Source: Pedobacter sp. MC2016-24
GTDB lineage: Bacteria > Bacteroidota > Bacteroidia > Sphingobacteriales > Sphingobacteriaceae
Direction of reading: 5' to 3'
Assembly: GCF_015223055.1 (NCBI RefSeq)
Contig: NZ_JADFBX010000002.1
Span: 62,001 to 126,000 of the forward strand
Length of the DNA: 64,000 nucleotides
Position 1 is the stretch's first letter; each line of letters starts with the position of its first letter. Position numbers and translations under genes: made by a program. Below the pieces are notes generated by a model that was not told where the DNA came from, did no database searches, and was given only the letters and a program-made list of their open reading frames with translations. Below, piece by piece: positions 17,304-26,021 of the stretch.

Positions 17304-17957
17304 TTAAAATCCCTTTTTTGTTTTGAAATTGCCATTTCTTGAAAGAAACTTGCCATACTCCAGTAAATTATCCAAAGGGGAACGCTGGAAAAGATCAAAG
17401 GTGACATTGATTCCTTTTTCTATAGCCTCATCGGTTTTTTCGAATCCGGTACTATGGTCATTTATCCAAAACCTAACAATAAAAGCGAATTGAACCCAAA
17501 GGGCATCTTTGTATTTTTTACTCAGGAATTTACGGTCGGCCAATTCTCCATTTTCCAGTCCCTCATTGATAATGGTTTCTGCAAAGTTTTCAAAGATGGG
17601 TTTTACACCACTTAGTACAGAAGGGGTGCCTAATCCATTGTTGTTGTGCTTTAGACTATAAATCACAAAGCTTCGCTGTCGCTTTAATACCTCTACATAA
17701 CTGTAAAAAAAAGCAAGGGCTTTATCCCGGGAATTGTATTCATTCCAAATCACCTGCTGCTCGAGGGTTTCAATGGTTTCCAGGGTCATATCCACCCAAA
17801 TGTTTTTTTCTATACTTTCAAAAGAAGCATACCATTCGTAAAAATCAGCTTCCGCGATTTTTAGTTTTTTAACAAAGCTATAAACTGATGCTGGTTGTTC
17901 GTTGTGTGTCAACACATAGTCCAGATAACCTTTTTGTATTTGCTGAGCTGTAGCCAT
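17304..17957 (-). CDS. TetR/AcrR-family transcriptional regulator
   Basis: 217-residue protein with an N-terminal helix-turn-helix region (about residues 5-50, IQKGYLDYVLTHNEQPASVYSFVKKLKIAEADFYEWYASF, shown in part by its ends) and an all-helical ligand domain. Its gene is 6 bp ahead of the ABC1 kinase. Starting 26 bp upstream of its ATG is a perfect 15-bp-arm inverted repeat, the likely autoregulatory operator. The HTH is divergent from classical TetR, so the family call rests on overall layout. Confidence 0.78.
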   Translation of the reverse strand: MATAQQIQKGYLDYVLTHNEQPASVYSFVKKLKIAEADFYEWYASFESIEKNIWVDMTLETIETLEQQVIWNEYNSRDKALAFFYSYVEVLKRQRSFVIYSLKHNNNGLGTPSVLSGVKPIFENFAETIINEGLENGELADRKFLSKKYKDALWVQFAFIVRFWINDHSTGFEKTDEAIEKGINVTFDLFQRSPLDNLLEYGKFLSRNGNFKTKKGF

Positions 17958-17982
17958 TTCTATCCTTTATGAATATATAACG

Positions 17983-18017
17983 TTTAAATGATTTGCATGT
18001 TTTGCAAATCATTTAAA
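17983..18017. promoter_or_regulatory. perfect 35-bp dyad, probable TetR-family operator
   Basis: Arms TTTAAATGATTTGCA (17983-17997) and TGCAAATCATTTAAA (18003-18017) are exact complements around TGTTT. It lies between the TetR start (17957) and the hutU stop (18056). There is no T run after it on either strand, which argues against a plain terminator and for a protein-binding site. Confidence 0.7.
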
Positions 18018-18055
18018 GTTAAGGCTTTATTGCATCATTTGTTTGTAATAAAAGC

Positions 18056-19720
18056 TTATAAGCCGAGTCGGTGTTTCCTTAGCGTATCTTTTGCAATATC
18101 ATAACCCGCATCAGCGTGTCTGATCACGCCCATAGCAGGGTCGTTATGCAATACCCGTTTTATCCTTGCTTCAGCCTCTGGTGTGCCATCTGCTACAATA
18201 ACCATTCCTGCGTGTATAGAATAACCGATGCCTACGCCACCGCCGTGGTGTAATGACACCCAGCTTGCCCCGCCCGCCGTATTGATCAATGCATTTAAGA
18301 TCGGCCAGTCAGCCACTGCATCAGACCCGTCCAGCATGGCTTCGGTCTCCCGGTTCGGCGAAGCCACAGATCCTGTATCCAAATGGTCCCTTCCGATAAC
18401 CAATGGTGCTTTAACCCGGCCTTCAGCAACCATTTTGTTGAAAGCAACCCCTGCTTTTTCACGTTCTCCCTGACCCAACCAGCAAATGCGTGCAGGTAAA
18501 CCCTGGAAGGCGATACGCTCCTGTGCCATGGTAATCCACTGTTTTAAACTTTCATTTTCCGGAAAAAGTTCCAGAATTACCTTGTCAGTTTCATAGATGT
18601 CCTGAGGATCACCACTCAGGGCAGCCCAGCGAAATGGACCTTTTCCTTCACAAAATAGTGGACGGATATAAGCTGGTACAAATCCCGGGAAATCAAAAGC
18701 ATTTTTAACGCCAACTTCCAATGCCCGGCCACGTAAATTATTTCCGTAGTCAAATGTAATTGCACCACGCTTTTGTAGTTCAAGCATTTGTAAAACGTGT
18801 TTGGCCATGGTCGCATAGGATTGTTTCACATACTGTTCCGGATCATTTTTTCTGAGGTTAGCCGCTTCGGGTACGCTTAATCCCTCGGGGAAATAGCCAA
18901 TTAAAGGATCATGGGCAGAGGTTTGGTCTGTCAAGGTATCCGGAGTGATATTTCTGTCAATTAAACGTTGCAGCAATTCCACAGCATTACAAACTACGCC
19001 TATGGAGATGGCCTTTCCTTCCGACTTATATTGTAAGGCCCTATCTATAGCGGTGTCAATATCATGTTCAATTTCATCAATGTAACGTGTTTCCAGGCGC
19101 TTCTGAATCCGCCATTCTTCTACATCTGCAGCCAGGCAAACCCCTTGGTTCATGGTAATGGCCAATGGTTGTGCCCCACCCATTCCACCCAATCCGGCGG
19201 TTACATTTAAGGTGCCTTTCAGGTTGCTGCTGAAATGTTTTTTAGCCAGTGCGGCGTAAGTTTCATAAGTTCCCTGCACAATTCCCTGTGATCCGATATA
19301 AATCCAGGAGCCCGCGGTCATCTGACCATACATCATCAGGCCTTTATCTTCCAGTTCATCAAAATGTTGTTGTGTAGCCCATTTCGGAACCAGTTGTGAG
19401 TTCGAAATCAATACCCTGGGCGCATCTTTATGAGTAGGTAAAATGCCTACAGGTTTCCCTGATTGGATCAATAACGTTTCGGTATCTTCCAGATTTTGCA
19501 GCGCTTTAATGATTAAAGCCAGCGCTTCTTTATTGCGGGCTGCTTTACCGCGTCCGCCGTATACAATAAGTTCTTCCGGGCGCTCTGCCACTTCTGGGTC
19601 AAGATTGTTCAGCAGCATCCGTAGTGCAGCTTCCTGTATCCAGCCTTTACAGGTTAAGGTGTTTCCGTTTGGGGTTAGTTTTTTACTGAGGTCTAAGTTA
19701 GTATTCATAATTGCAGTCAT
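18056..19720 (-). CDS. hutU: urocanate hydratase (urocanase)
   Basis: Second enzyme of histidine degradation, converting urocanate to 4-imidazolone-5-propionate with tightly bound NAD. The 554-residue length is exact for the family. Typical stretches are [29 protein letters not shown], the NAD-loop region [22 protein letters not shown] and [13 protein letters not shown]. An alternative start at MNTNLDLS (19708) is equally plausible. hutH, the first enzyme, lies 3 kb away on the same strand. hutI and the formimino-glutamate enzymes are not in the window. Confidence 0.97.
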   Translation of the reverse strand: MTAIMNTNLDLSKKLTPNGNTLTCKGWIQEAALRMLLNNLDPEVAERPEELIVYGGRGKAARNKEALALIIKALQNLEDTETLLIQSGKPVGILPTHKDAPRVLISNSQLVPKWATQQHFDELEDKGLMMYGQMTAGSWIYIGSQGIVQGTYETYAALAKKHFSSNLKGTLNVTAGLGGMGGAQPLAITMNQGVCLAADVEEWRIQKRLETRYIDEIEHDIDTAIDRALQYKSEGKAISIGVVCNAVELLQRLIDRNITPDTLTDQTSAHDPLIGYFPEGLSVPEAANLRKNDPEQYVKQSYATMAKHVLQMLELQKRGAITFDYGNNLRGRALEVGVKNAFDFPGFVPAYIRPLFCEGKGPFRWAALSGDPQDIYETDKVILELFPENESLKQWITMAQERIAFQGLPARICWLGQGEREKAGVAFNKMVAEGRVKAPLVIGRDHLDTGSVASPNRETEAMLDGSDAVADWPILNALINTAGGASWVSLHHGGGVGIGYSIHAGMVIVADGTPEAEARIKRVLHNDPAMGVIRHADAGYDIAKDTLRKHRLGL

Positions 19721-19740
19721 ATAAAGGCAATGTTCTAAAG

Positions 19741-19748
19741 CAAATGTA
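19741..19748 (-). promoter_or_regulatory. -7 promoter element for hutU
   Basis: CAAATGTA on the plus strand reads TACATTTG on the minus strand, fitting TAnnTTTG, 20 nt before the hutU ATG. It lies back to back with the plus-strand element at 19769-19776. Confidence 0.5.
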
Positions 19749-19768
19749 TATAATTATACATAATTCAC

Positions 19769-19776
19769 TACGTTTG
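19769..19776 (+). promoter_or_regulatory. -7 promoter element for the His-rich gene
   Basis: TACGTTTG fits TAnnTTTG and ends 8 nt before the TTG start at 19785. The region a -33 box would occupy overlaps the divergent hutU element. Confidence 0.45.
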
Positions 19777-19784
19777 TTGTCGAA

Positions 19785-20123
19785 TTGAGAAAGAAGGCAA
19801 ATCATATACATCGAATACTATCGATTATGCTGTTGTGGGTATTTGCCATAGCACTAACGCCTTTCAGTGCTTTTCATAATCACAATCATGAAGAAGTACA
19901 TTGTTCTGCCACAGAAAAAACCTGTCAGCACAAAGTTCACATCAGTAGCCATACGGATACTTGTTTGGTCTGCGCAGCACATTTTGAGAAAAACTACCTC
20001 AGTACATCCCATCATTTCGAGGTATATCAGGTCAATAAACAACTGGTTAAATTTTATCCAACGGTTAAAGGCTGTTATGCAGAATTAATCAGCTTAGCCC
20101 TGCGTGGTCCCCCCGCAGCTTAA
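19785..20123 (+). CDS. small His/Cys-rich exported protein
   Basis: 112-residue protein, probably starting at TTG 19785. That start gives a basic n-region and hydrophobic core (MRKKANHIHRILSIMLLWVF); the ATG at 19827 would leave no positive charge. After the signal comes a cluster of potential metal ligands: FHNHNHEEVHC, CQHKVHISSH, CLVCAAHFEKNY. It precedes a TonB-dependent receptor resembling zinc/copper receptors by 137 bp. I infer a periplasmic metal-binding or sensing role; no named family is recognised. Confidence 0.72.
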   Translation: MRKKANHIHRILSIMLLWVFAIALTPFSAFHNHNHEEVHCSATEKTCQHKVHISSHTDTCLVCAAHFEKNYLSTSHHFEVYQVNKQLVKFYPTVKGCYAELISLALRGPPAA

Positions 20124-20128
20124 CCAAG

Positions 20129-20144
20129 ACTCAGGCAACTGAGT
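20129..20144. repeat. short hairpin between the His-rich gene and the receptor
   Basis: ACTCAG (20129-20134) and CTGAGT (20139-20144) form a 6-bp stem with loop GCAA, 6 nt after the stop of the His-rich gene. There is no T run. It could be a weak processing or attenuation hairpin in the leader of the receptor gene. Confidence 0.35.
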
Positions 20145-20260
20145 ACCTTATTTATCTGACTAATCTATACACAATTTTTAAATGGAACCGATTCCGGCAT
20201 CTGCTGTATGGCAGTGTTTGCCTGTATTCCCGGATTCAAAATTTTAACATCATATAACAA

Positions 20261-22597
20261 ATGAAGAAGCTACAACTATTATTGGCTGTACTAATATATA
20301 CCCTGTTTACAACAGGTAGTTTTGCTGCCGATCTGGCTAAAATTAAAGGTAAAGTAATTGATGCTGATACCAGGCAGCCTTTACCGGGGGCTAGTATCGC
20401 GATCCCCGACCTTCGCATTTCTGCACTCACCAATGAGTCGGGTGAATTTACACTCAACAATGTGCCGGCTCATGGCCGTTTTCTCGTACAGATCCGTTAC
20501 GTTGGATACCAAACGATAACACAAATGGTTGATTTTGGGAATCCTTTGCTGGCGGACTTTGAATTAAAGCCTAGCGTTATTGAAGGACGGGAGGTTGTCA
20601 TTACCGGTTCAGCAAACAGTTCAGACAACAAAAAGAACAGTACCACAATTGCCACTGTAAGCAAGGCCGAGCTGCTTTATCATCCTTCTTCCAATTTAAT
20701 TGACGCCATTTCCAGAACTCCAGGTGTAGCGCAAATTACCACTGGTCCTGGCATTTCCAAACCTGTAATCCGGGGCCTGAGCTATAACAGGGTGGTAACT
20801 TTAGACAATGGCGTGAAACAACAAGGACAACAGTGGGGGGATGAACATGGAATCGAAATCGATCAGTATAGTGCCGACCGTGTTGAGGTTTTAAAAGGTC
20901 CGGCAAGTTTAATGTATGGTTCTGATGCACTTGGTGGTGTGATCAATATCCTCGATGCCCTACCTGCTCCGGAGGGAACGGTGAAAGGAGAGTTTTTGAC
21001 CAATTACAATACCAATAACGGATTGACCGGAAGTTCATTGATGTTGCAGGGCAATGAAAATGGTTTGGTTTACCGCGCCCGCGGCTCTTATAAAAATGCC
21101 TATTCTTACCAAACCCCAACAGAGTTTGTACCGAATTCAGGTTATAATGAAACCAACTTTGAAGGACAGATTGGTTTGAATAAGAAATGGGGTTATGCAC
21201 ACCTGGATGCCTCCAGCTTCCGGACCAATATTGGATTTTACGATCCAGTAAGGAATGATGCAGGTGAATTGGTAAATGAAGAGGGCAATGCATTTACAGA
21301 CGCACAAAATAAAGACAGAACACTTGCTTTCCCTAAACAGGATGTGCGACATTATAAAGTTGCACTGAATAGCAATATCCTCTTAGGTAGTGGTAGTCTG
21401 AAAGCCACTTTAGGATATCAGCATAATCTTCGTCGGGAACTGGCAGTAGAAGGAGATGGACCGGCGCTGTTCCTCAATAGCCATACTTACAGTTATGATT
21501 TAAAGTATTCCTTTAATGAAGTGAACGGTTGGGCTCCTGTAATCGGTGCTTCCGGTGAGTTTGTCCATAGCTTAAATACAACGGGTGCTGAGCAGCTGAT
21601 TCCCGATTATGACAGCCAGGCTTTCGGTGGGTTTGCATTCATCAAAAAAACCTGGGATAATGACACATTTAATGCCGGACTTCGGTTTGATTACCGAAAA
21701 ATCACAGGAAAGGATTTTCATGGTGATGCAGATTTTAACGGATTTTCTAATCAGTTCTCCCACCTGACTGGTGCCCTGGGATATACTCATGAATTTAACG
21801 ACGCCTTTAGTTTCAAAGCCAATGCCGGTAGTGCATTCAGAGCTCCTAATATTGCAGAGTTATCTTCAAATGGTGTGCATGAGGGCGTATTCCGTTATGA
21901 GGTTGGTAATCCGAACCTGAAACCAGAGCAGAGTTATCAATTTGACGCTTCATTCGATTATCAAAATCAATATTTAAGTGCAAACATTGGGGGCTTTGCC
22001 AATTACATCAACCAGTTTATTTATTATAATACAGATGGTACGACTAAAGATGTTGCCAATGAAAATGGTGTTGGAACAACTGCTTATCCGGTATATAACT
22101 TTATCCAGGACAATGCTTTTTTAAGGGGAATAGAGGCATCATTGACCTTACATCCGGTTAGCTTCATCCATTTTGACAATAGTTTCTCTTACACCAGGGC
22201 AACGAACCGTACAACTAAAGAGTCGCTTCCTTTCATTCCAGCGGCAACTTTACGTAATGAGCTGCGTTTTGAACCTGCAATTCCAGGTACATCGCATTCT
22301 TATGTGTCTGTTGGTGTTGATAACTTTTTTAAACAAGATAAAATAGATAGTTTCGAAACGCCAAGCGCTGGTTATACCTTGGTTAATGCTGCGATTGGTA
22401 CTACTTTAAAACTGAGCAAGACACAAGATATCACCATTTACGTAGCCGGAAAGAACCTGCTCGACAAAGCTTATTACGATCATTTAAGTCGGTTTAAACC
22501 AGGTAGACTGAGTGATGAAGATACCTCATTAGGAATTTACAATCCAGGTAGAAGTGTTACTTTTGGAATCAATCTCCCTTTTACATTGAAAAAGTAA
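20261..22597 (+). CDS. TonB-dependent receptor, probably for a metal ion
   Basis: 778-residue outer-membrane receptor. It has a signal peptide (ends SFAADLA), a carboxypeptidase-regulatory-like domain (about 28-105), a plug (about 120-235, ending RVEVLKGPASLMYGSDALGGVINI) and a 22-strand barrel ending in a terminal Phe-containing strand (SVTFGINLPFTLKK). The plug segment GQQWGDEHGIEIDQYSADR resembles ZnuD-type zinc receptors. With the His/Cys-rich protein upstream this suggests zinc or copper uptake. There is no SusD partner, so glycan import is unlikely. A strong terminator follows. Confidence 0.92.
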   Translation: MKKLQLLLAVLIYTLFTTGSFAADLAKIKGKVIDADTRQPLPGASIAIPDLRISALTNESGEFTLNNVPAHGRFLVQIRYVGYQTITQMVDFGNPLLADFELKPSVIEGREVVITGSANSSDNKKNSTTIATVSKAELLYHPSSNLIDAISRTPGVAQITTGPGISKPVIRGLSYNRVVTLDNGVKQQGQQWGDEHGIEIDQYSADRVEVLKGPASLMYGSDALGGVINILDALPAPEGTVKGEFLTNYNTNNGLTGSSLMLQGNENGLVYRARGSYKNAYSYQTPTEFVPNSGYNETNFEGQIGLNKKWGYAHLDASSFRTNIGFYDPVRNDAGELVNEEGNAFTDAQNKDRTLAFPKQDVRHYKVALNSNILLGSGSLKATLGYQHNLRRELAVEGDGPALFLNSHTYSYDLKYSFNEVNGWAPVIGASGEFVHSLNTTGAEQLIPDYDSQAFGGFAFIKKTWDNDTFNAGLRFDYRKITGKDFHGDADFNGFSNQFSHLTGALGYTHEFNDAFSFKANAGSAFRAPNIAELSSNGVHEGVFRYEVGNPNLKPEQSYQFDASFDYQNQYLSANIGGFANYINQFIYYNTDGTTKDVANENGVGTTAYPVYNFIQDNAFLRGIEASLTLHPVSFIHFDNSFSYTRATNRTTKESLPFIPAATLRNELRFEPAIPGTSHSYVSVGVDNFFKQDKIDSFETPSAGYTLVNAAIGTTLKLSKTQDITIYVAGKNLLDKAYYDHLSRFKPGRLSDEDTSLGIYNPGRSVTFGINLPFTLKK

Positions 22598-22613
22598 TTG
22601 ATGAAAGCCAAAT

Positions 22614-22650
22614 AAAAAAAGCGACCACATCACAGGTGGTCGCTTTTTTT
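22614..22650. terminator. bidirectional terminator between receptor and hutH
   Basis: Stem GCGACCAC (22621-22628) with GTGGTCGC (22636-22643), flanked by seven A and seven T, so it works in both directions for two convergent genes. Confidence 0.93.
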
Positions 22651-22670
22651 ATGCCCTTGCTTCATGAAGC

Positions 22671-24158
22671 CTATATGGTATAACCTTTCAAAAAGGATAT
22701 AGATGCTTGTATGTCTGTAGCCAAAAGCCTGTCGTTTTCGTGTGGAAGTACAACATTTCTGTAAGCAGCAATCAGATTCTCTAATTCGTAAGAAGTCTTT
22801 AGCGGTCTTCTAAATTCCAGAGCCTGGGTAGCAGTCAGCAACTCAATTGACAAAATGCGTTCTACATTGTTCATCACTCTTAAGCATTTGGTGGCTCCAT
22901 TTGCGCCCATGCTCACGTGGTCTTCCTGTCCGTTGCTGGATACAATAGAATCTATTGAAGCAGGCGTAGCCAATTGTTTATTTTCACTGGCAATAGATGC
23001 TGCCGTATACTGAGGGATCATTAATCCCGAATTAAGTCCTGCATTTTTAACCAGGAAATTTGGCAGGCCACGCTGGCCTGAAATTAATTGGTAGGTCCTT
23101 CTTTCTGAAATGGAGCCAAGTTCTGCCAGGGCAATACTCATGAAGTCCAGTGCCAAAGCCAAAGGCTGGCCATGGAAGTTTCCGGCAGAGATGATTTCAT
23201 CTTCGTCCGGGAAAATGTTGGGATTGTCGGTCACCGAATTGATCTCCACTTCAAACACTTGCAATACATAGTCAATGGCATCTTTGCTGGCGCCATGTAC
23301 CTGTGGCATGCACCTGAAAGAATATGGATCCTGAACCTGTTTGTTCTCTTCTGCACAGATTTCACTGTCTTTTAACAAATCAAAAATTCTTTTTGCCGTA
23401 TTTACCTGGCCTTTGTGCGGCCTGATGGCATGACTCAGGTTTTTAAAAGGATCGATGCGGCAGTTAAATGCATCAGCAGAAAGGGCACCAATGACATCTG
23501 TGAAATCGTTCAAACGAATGGCACGGATTAAAATGTGTACACCATAAGCCGTCATGAATTGGGTGCCGTTGATCAAAGCTAAGCCTTCTTTGGAATGAAG
23601 TTCCAGTGGACTAAGTTCAGTTTGATCATACCATTCCTTGGTGGACATTTTCTTTCCCTTAAAACGTAGCTCACCTTCACCGATAAGCGGTAAGGCCAGA
23701 TGGGCCAGAGGAGCAAGATCACCCGATGCTCCCAGTGAGCCCTGAGTATAAATTATCGGTAATACATCGTGGTTGTAAAAATAAATTAGACGGTTTACGG
23801 TCTCTACTTGTACACCTGAATTTCCATAACTCAACGACTGGATTTTTAATAAAAGCATGAGCTTTACAATCTCTGAAGGAACCTCTTCTCCAGTACCGCA
23901 AGCATGTGACAACAGCAGATTATATTGAAGTTGAACCAAATCCTTGTCCTCAACTTTTACATTTTGTAAATAGCCAAAACCAGTATTGATCCCATAAACA
24001 GGTGATTTGTGGCGTTCCAATTTCTCATCAAGATAGGTTCTGCATTTTTTGATCCGTGCAGCACTTTCCTCTGATAAAGCGAGACTTTCCTGATTTTTCA
24101 GAATATCAATGATCCGGACAACAGATAACCTATCCTGTCCGATTAAGTAGTTGTTCAT
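22671..24158 (-). CDS. hutH: histidine ammonia-lyase
   Basis: First step of histidine degradation: histidine to trans-urocanate and ammonia. The 495-residue protein carries the self-forming MIO cofactor triad Ala144-Ser145-Gly146 in GSLGASGDLAPLAH, the active-site Tyr region YGINTGFG, and the later QDPYSFRCMPQVHG motif. The start is set at ATG 24158: the upstream TTG at 24179 would lie inside the -7 promoter element (24177-24184). hutU is on the same strand but 3 kb away, with its own promoter. Confidence 0.97.
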   Translation of the reverse strand: MNNYLIGQDRLSVVRIIDILKNQESLALSEESAARIKKCRTYLDEKLERHKSPVYGINTGFGYLQNVKVEDKDLVQLQYNLLLSHACGTGEEVPSEIVKLMLLLKIQSLSYGNSGVQVETVNRLIYFYNHDVLPIIYTQGSLGASGDLAPLAHLALPLIGEGELRFKGKKMSTKEWYDQTELSPLELHSKEGLALINGTQFMTAYGVHILIRAIRLNDFTDVIGALSADAFNCRIDPFKNLSHAIRPHKGQVNTAKRIFDLLKDSEICAEENKQVQDPYSFRCMPQVHGASKDAIDYVLQVFEVEINSVTDNPNIFPDEDEIISAGNFHGQPLALALDFMSIALAELGSISERRTYQLISGQRGLPNFLVKNAGLNSGLMIPQYTAASIASENKQLATPASIDSIVSSNGQEDHVSMGANGATKCLRVMNNVERILSIELLTATQALEFRRPLKTSYELENLIAAYRNVVLPHENDRLLATDIQASISFLKGYTI

Positions 24159-24176
24159 TTTTTTATGGTTAGTCCC

Positions 24177-24184
24177 CAAAAGTA
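24177..24184 (-). promoter_or_regulatory. -7 promoter element that fixes the hutH start
   Basis: CAAAAGTA on the plus strand reads TACTTTTG on the minus strand (TAnnTTTG), ending 18 nt before the ATG at 24158. It overlaps the alternative TTG start, which is therefore rejected. Confidence 0.55.
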
Positions 24185-24245
24185 TAAAAAAACTATATAT
24201 TTAGAACTTTCATACCACCATATTGTTTCCAGTAAAACTAAGCTT

Positions 24246-25235
24246 ATGTTAAAGAAAACTTATTTAATTGCAGTCATTTTATTTTCAGTTATCACCACTT
24301 CATTTGCACAGCAGCCAGATACACTCTCTATTACTCTCGAGAACGTAAAATATGCTTACCCGGTTAAATATTTTCCGATTAATGTAGAGGGACAGGACCT
24401 TAGAATGGCTTACATGGATGTCGCGCCAACACAAATGGCAAATGGACGCACGGTGGTACTTTTTCATGGCAAAAATTTTGGAGGCTATTACTGGACCAAT
24501 GTAATCAAAGCTTTAACTACACGTGGTTTTAGGGTTGTAGTACCTGATCAGATCGGTTTTGGCAAATCATCTAAACCCTTTATTCACTATAGTTTTCACC
24601 AGATGGCAGCTTGGAATAAAGCCTTACTGGATGTCCTGGGTATTCAGAAAGCAAATATTCTGGGACACTCTATGGGGGGAATGTTAGCCACACGTTTTGC
24701 ACTGATGTACCCTGCCCAAACAGAAAAGCTATTGCTTGAAAATCCGATCGGATTAGAAGATTACCGCAATTTTATTCCTTACGTAAGTACGGATGAACAG
24801 TATAAAACCGAGCTTAAGGCTACTGCAGAAAGCGTAAAAAAATATTACCAAAGTTCTTACTTTACGATCTGGAAACCTGAGTATGATGAATTGGTCCGTA
24901 TCGCTGGTGGCGTAACCAATAGTGCTGATTTTCCTCGATGGGCTAAAGTTGCTGCCATGACTTTTACCATGATCTACGAGCAGCCTGTTGTGCACGAGTT
25001 TGTCAATATTCGTGTGCCGACAGTTTTGTTTATTGGTAAGGATGATAAAACGATTGTAGGAAAAGGTTTGCTCAGTGCAGATCAGCAGGCCTTATACGGA
25101 CAGTATCGCTTACTGGGCAAACAGACTGCTGCAAAAATAATAGGCTCTAAGCTGATTGAATTTGATGGATGTGGACATATCCCCCACATTGAAGTCCCTA
25201 CAGAATTCAATGTGGCTTTACTGGGGAGTCTTTAG
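24246..25235 (+). CDS. exported alpha/beta-hydrolase
   Basis: 329-residue protein; the ATG at 24246 gives the signal peptide MLKKTYLIAVILFSVITTSFAQ. The alpha/beta-hydrolase fold shows the oxyanion HGKNFGG, the nucleophile elbow GHSMGG (Ser about 146) and the catalytic His in DGCGHIPHIE. The acid is probably in the FIGKDDKTIVG segment. The substrate is unknown; similar proteins are annotated as peptidases or haloalkane-dehalogenase-like hydrolases. It ends in a 4-nt tail overlap with the convergent peptidase gene. Confidence 0.88.
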   Translation: MLKKTYLIAVILFSVITTSFAQQPDTLSITLENVKYAYPVKYFPINVEGQDLRMAYMDVAPTQMANGRTVVLFHGKNFGGYYWTNVIKALTTRGFRVVVPDQIGFGKSSKPFIHYSFHQMAAWNKALLDVLGIQKANILGHSMGGMLATRFALMYPAQTEKLLLENPIGLEDYRNFIPYVSTDEQYKTELKATAESVKKYYQSSYFTIWKPEYDELVRIAGGVTNSADFPRWAKVAAMTFTMIYEQPVVHEFVNIRVPTVLFIGKDDKTIVGKGLLSADQQALYGQYRLLGKQTAAKIIGSKLIEFDGCGHIPHIEVPTEFNVALLGSL

Positions 25236-26020
25236 TTTGATGCATTGCTTGCCAGATCCTGGGAAAAGGCATCGGCCAGCATTTTGTAAAGTTCCGGATG
25301 TTTTTCTTTGAAAAGACGAGGTCTTTCAAAGAAATATTCTGAAACTACGGCAAAAAATTCAGCCTCATTGGTCACAGCATAAGGGTTTATGTCCGATTTT
25401 CCTTGTGCTATCTTTTGCATTTCCTGGTGCATCATTTTAATCCAGGGAACAGTGTATTCATGTTTCATCAGATTTTCGGGAATGCCGTCGGTTGCCCCAT
25501 CCGATTTATCCAGTAAATGGACAAATTCATGGATTCCTGTATTTTCTCTTCCGGCATGTTTAGAAAAACCCTGGTGCAAAGCAGAACGGGACAATACCAT
25601 TTGTCCGTTCATATAGCCTGTACCCACCATACCCAGAATGTTTCTGGAGCCACCTTCAAACTGAAAATCTGTATTGAAGGTATCAGGATACAAAAGCACA
25701 TTAGTTAAGTTTTTGTAACGCCAGTCCGGGAATCCAAATACCGGAATAACTGCACTTGATGCAACCAATAGCCGATCCAGTGCATCTATGTCAGTCCCTA
25801 CGCCTTCCATGTGTACTTCTGCTAGAAATGCCGCGATCTTATTTTCATAACGGATCTTTTCGCGTGGCTGCAACAGCTGATAAAATTCAACGTTTTCCAG
25901 TAATAATTTTCGTTCTTCCCCGGTTAAGGACCGGATATTCCCGGGCCGTGCATAATTACGAAAAATTAAATACAGCACAATCAGAAATGCAGGGGTCAGG
26001 ATGTATAGGATGGTGTTCAT
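25232..26020 (-). CDS. MtfA-family zinc-dependent peptidase
   Basis: 262-residue protein with one N-terminal membrane helix (about residues 3-20) and a gluzincin-type zinc site HEFVH in NTGIHEFVHLLDKSDG. A Glu further on (EAEFFAVVSEYFFE) is the expected third ligand. E. coli MtfA binds the regulator Mlc and has aminopeptidase activity; no Mlc homologue is nearby, so that link is not implied. The gene starts 1 bp before the oxidoreductase stop codon, so the two are cotranscribed, oxidoreductase first. Confidence 0.88.
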   Translation of the reverse strand: MNTILYILTPAFLIVLYLIFRNYARPGNIRSLTGEERKLLLENVEFYQLLQPREKIRYENKIAAFLAEVHMEGVGTDIDALDRLLVASSAVIPVFGFPDWRYKNLTNVLLYPDTFNTDFQFEGGSRNILGMVGTGYMNGQMVLSRSALHQGFSKHAGRENTGIHEFVHLLDKSDGATDGIPENLMKHEYTVPWIKMMHQEMQKIAQGKSDINPYAVTNEAEFFAVVSEYFFERPRLFKEKHPELYKMLADAFSQDLASNASN

Positions 26021-26021
26021 C

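Noticed and set aside
18056..24158. Reading hutU and hutH as one operon.
   Set aside because: They share a strand but are separated by a plus-strand gene pair, a strong bidirectional terminator, and separate -7 elements.
24159..24179. TTG start extending HutH by seven residues.
   Set aside because: The TTG lies inside a consensus -7 element, and the ATG at 24158 gives the family N-terminus.
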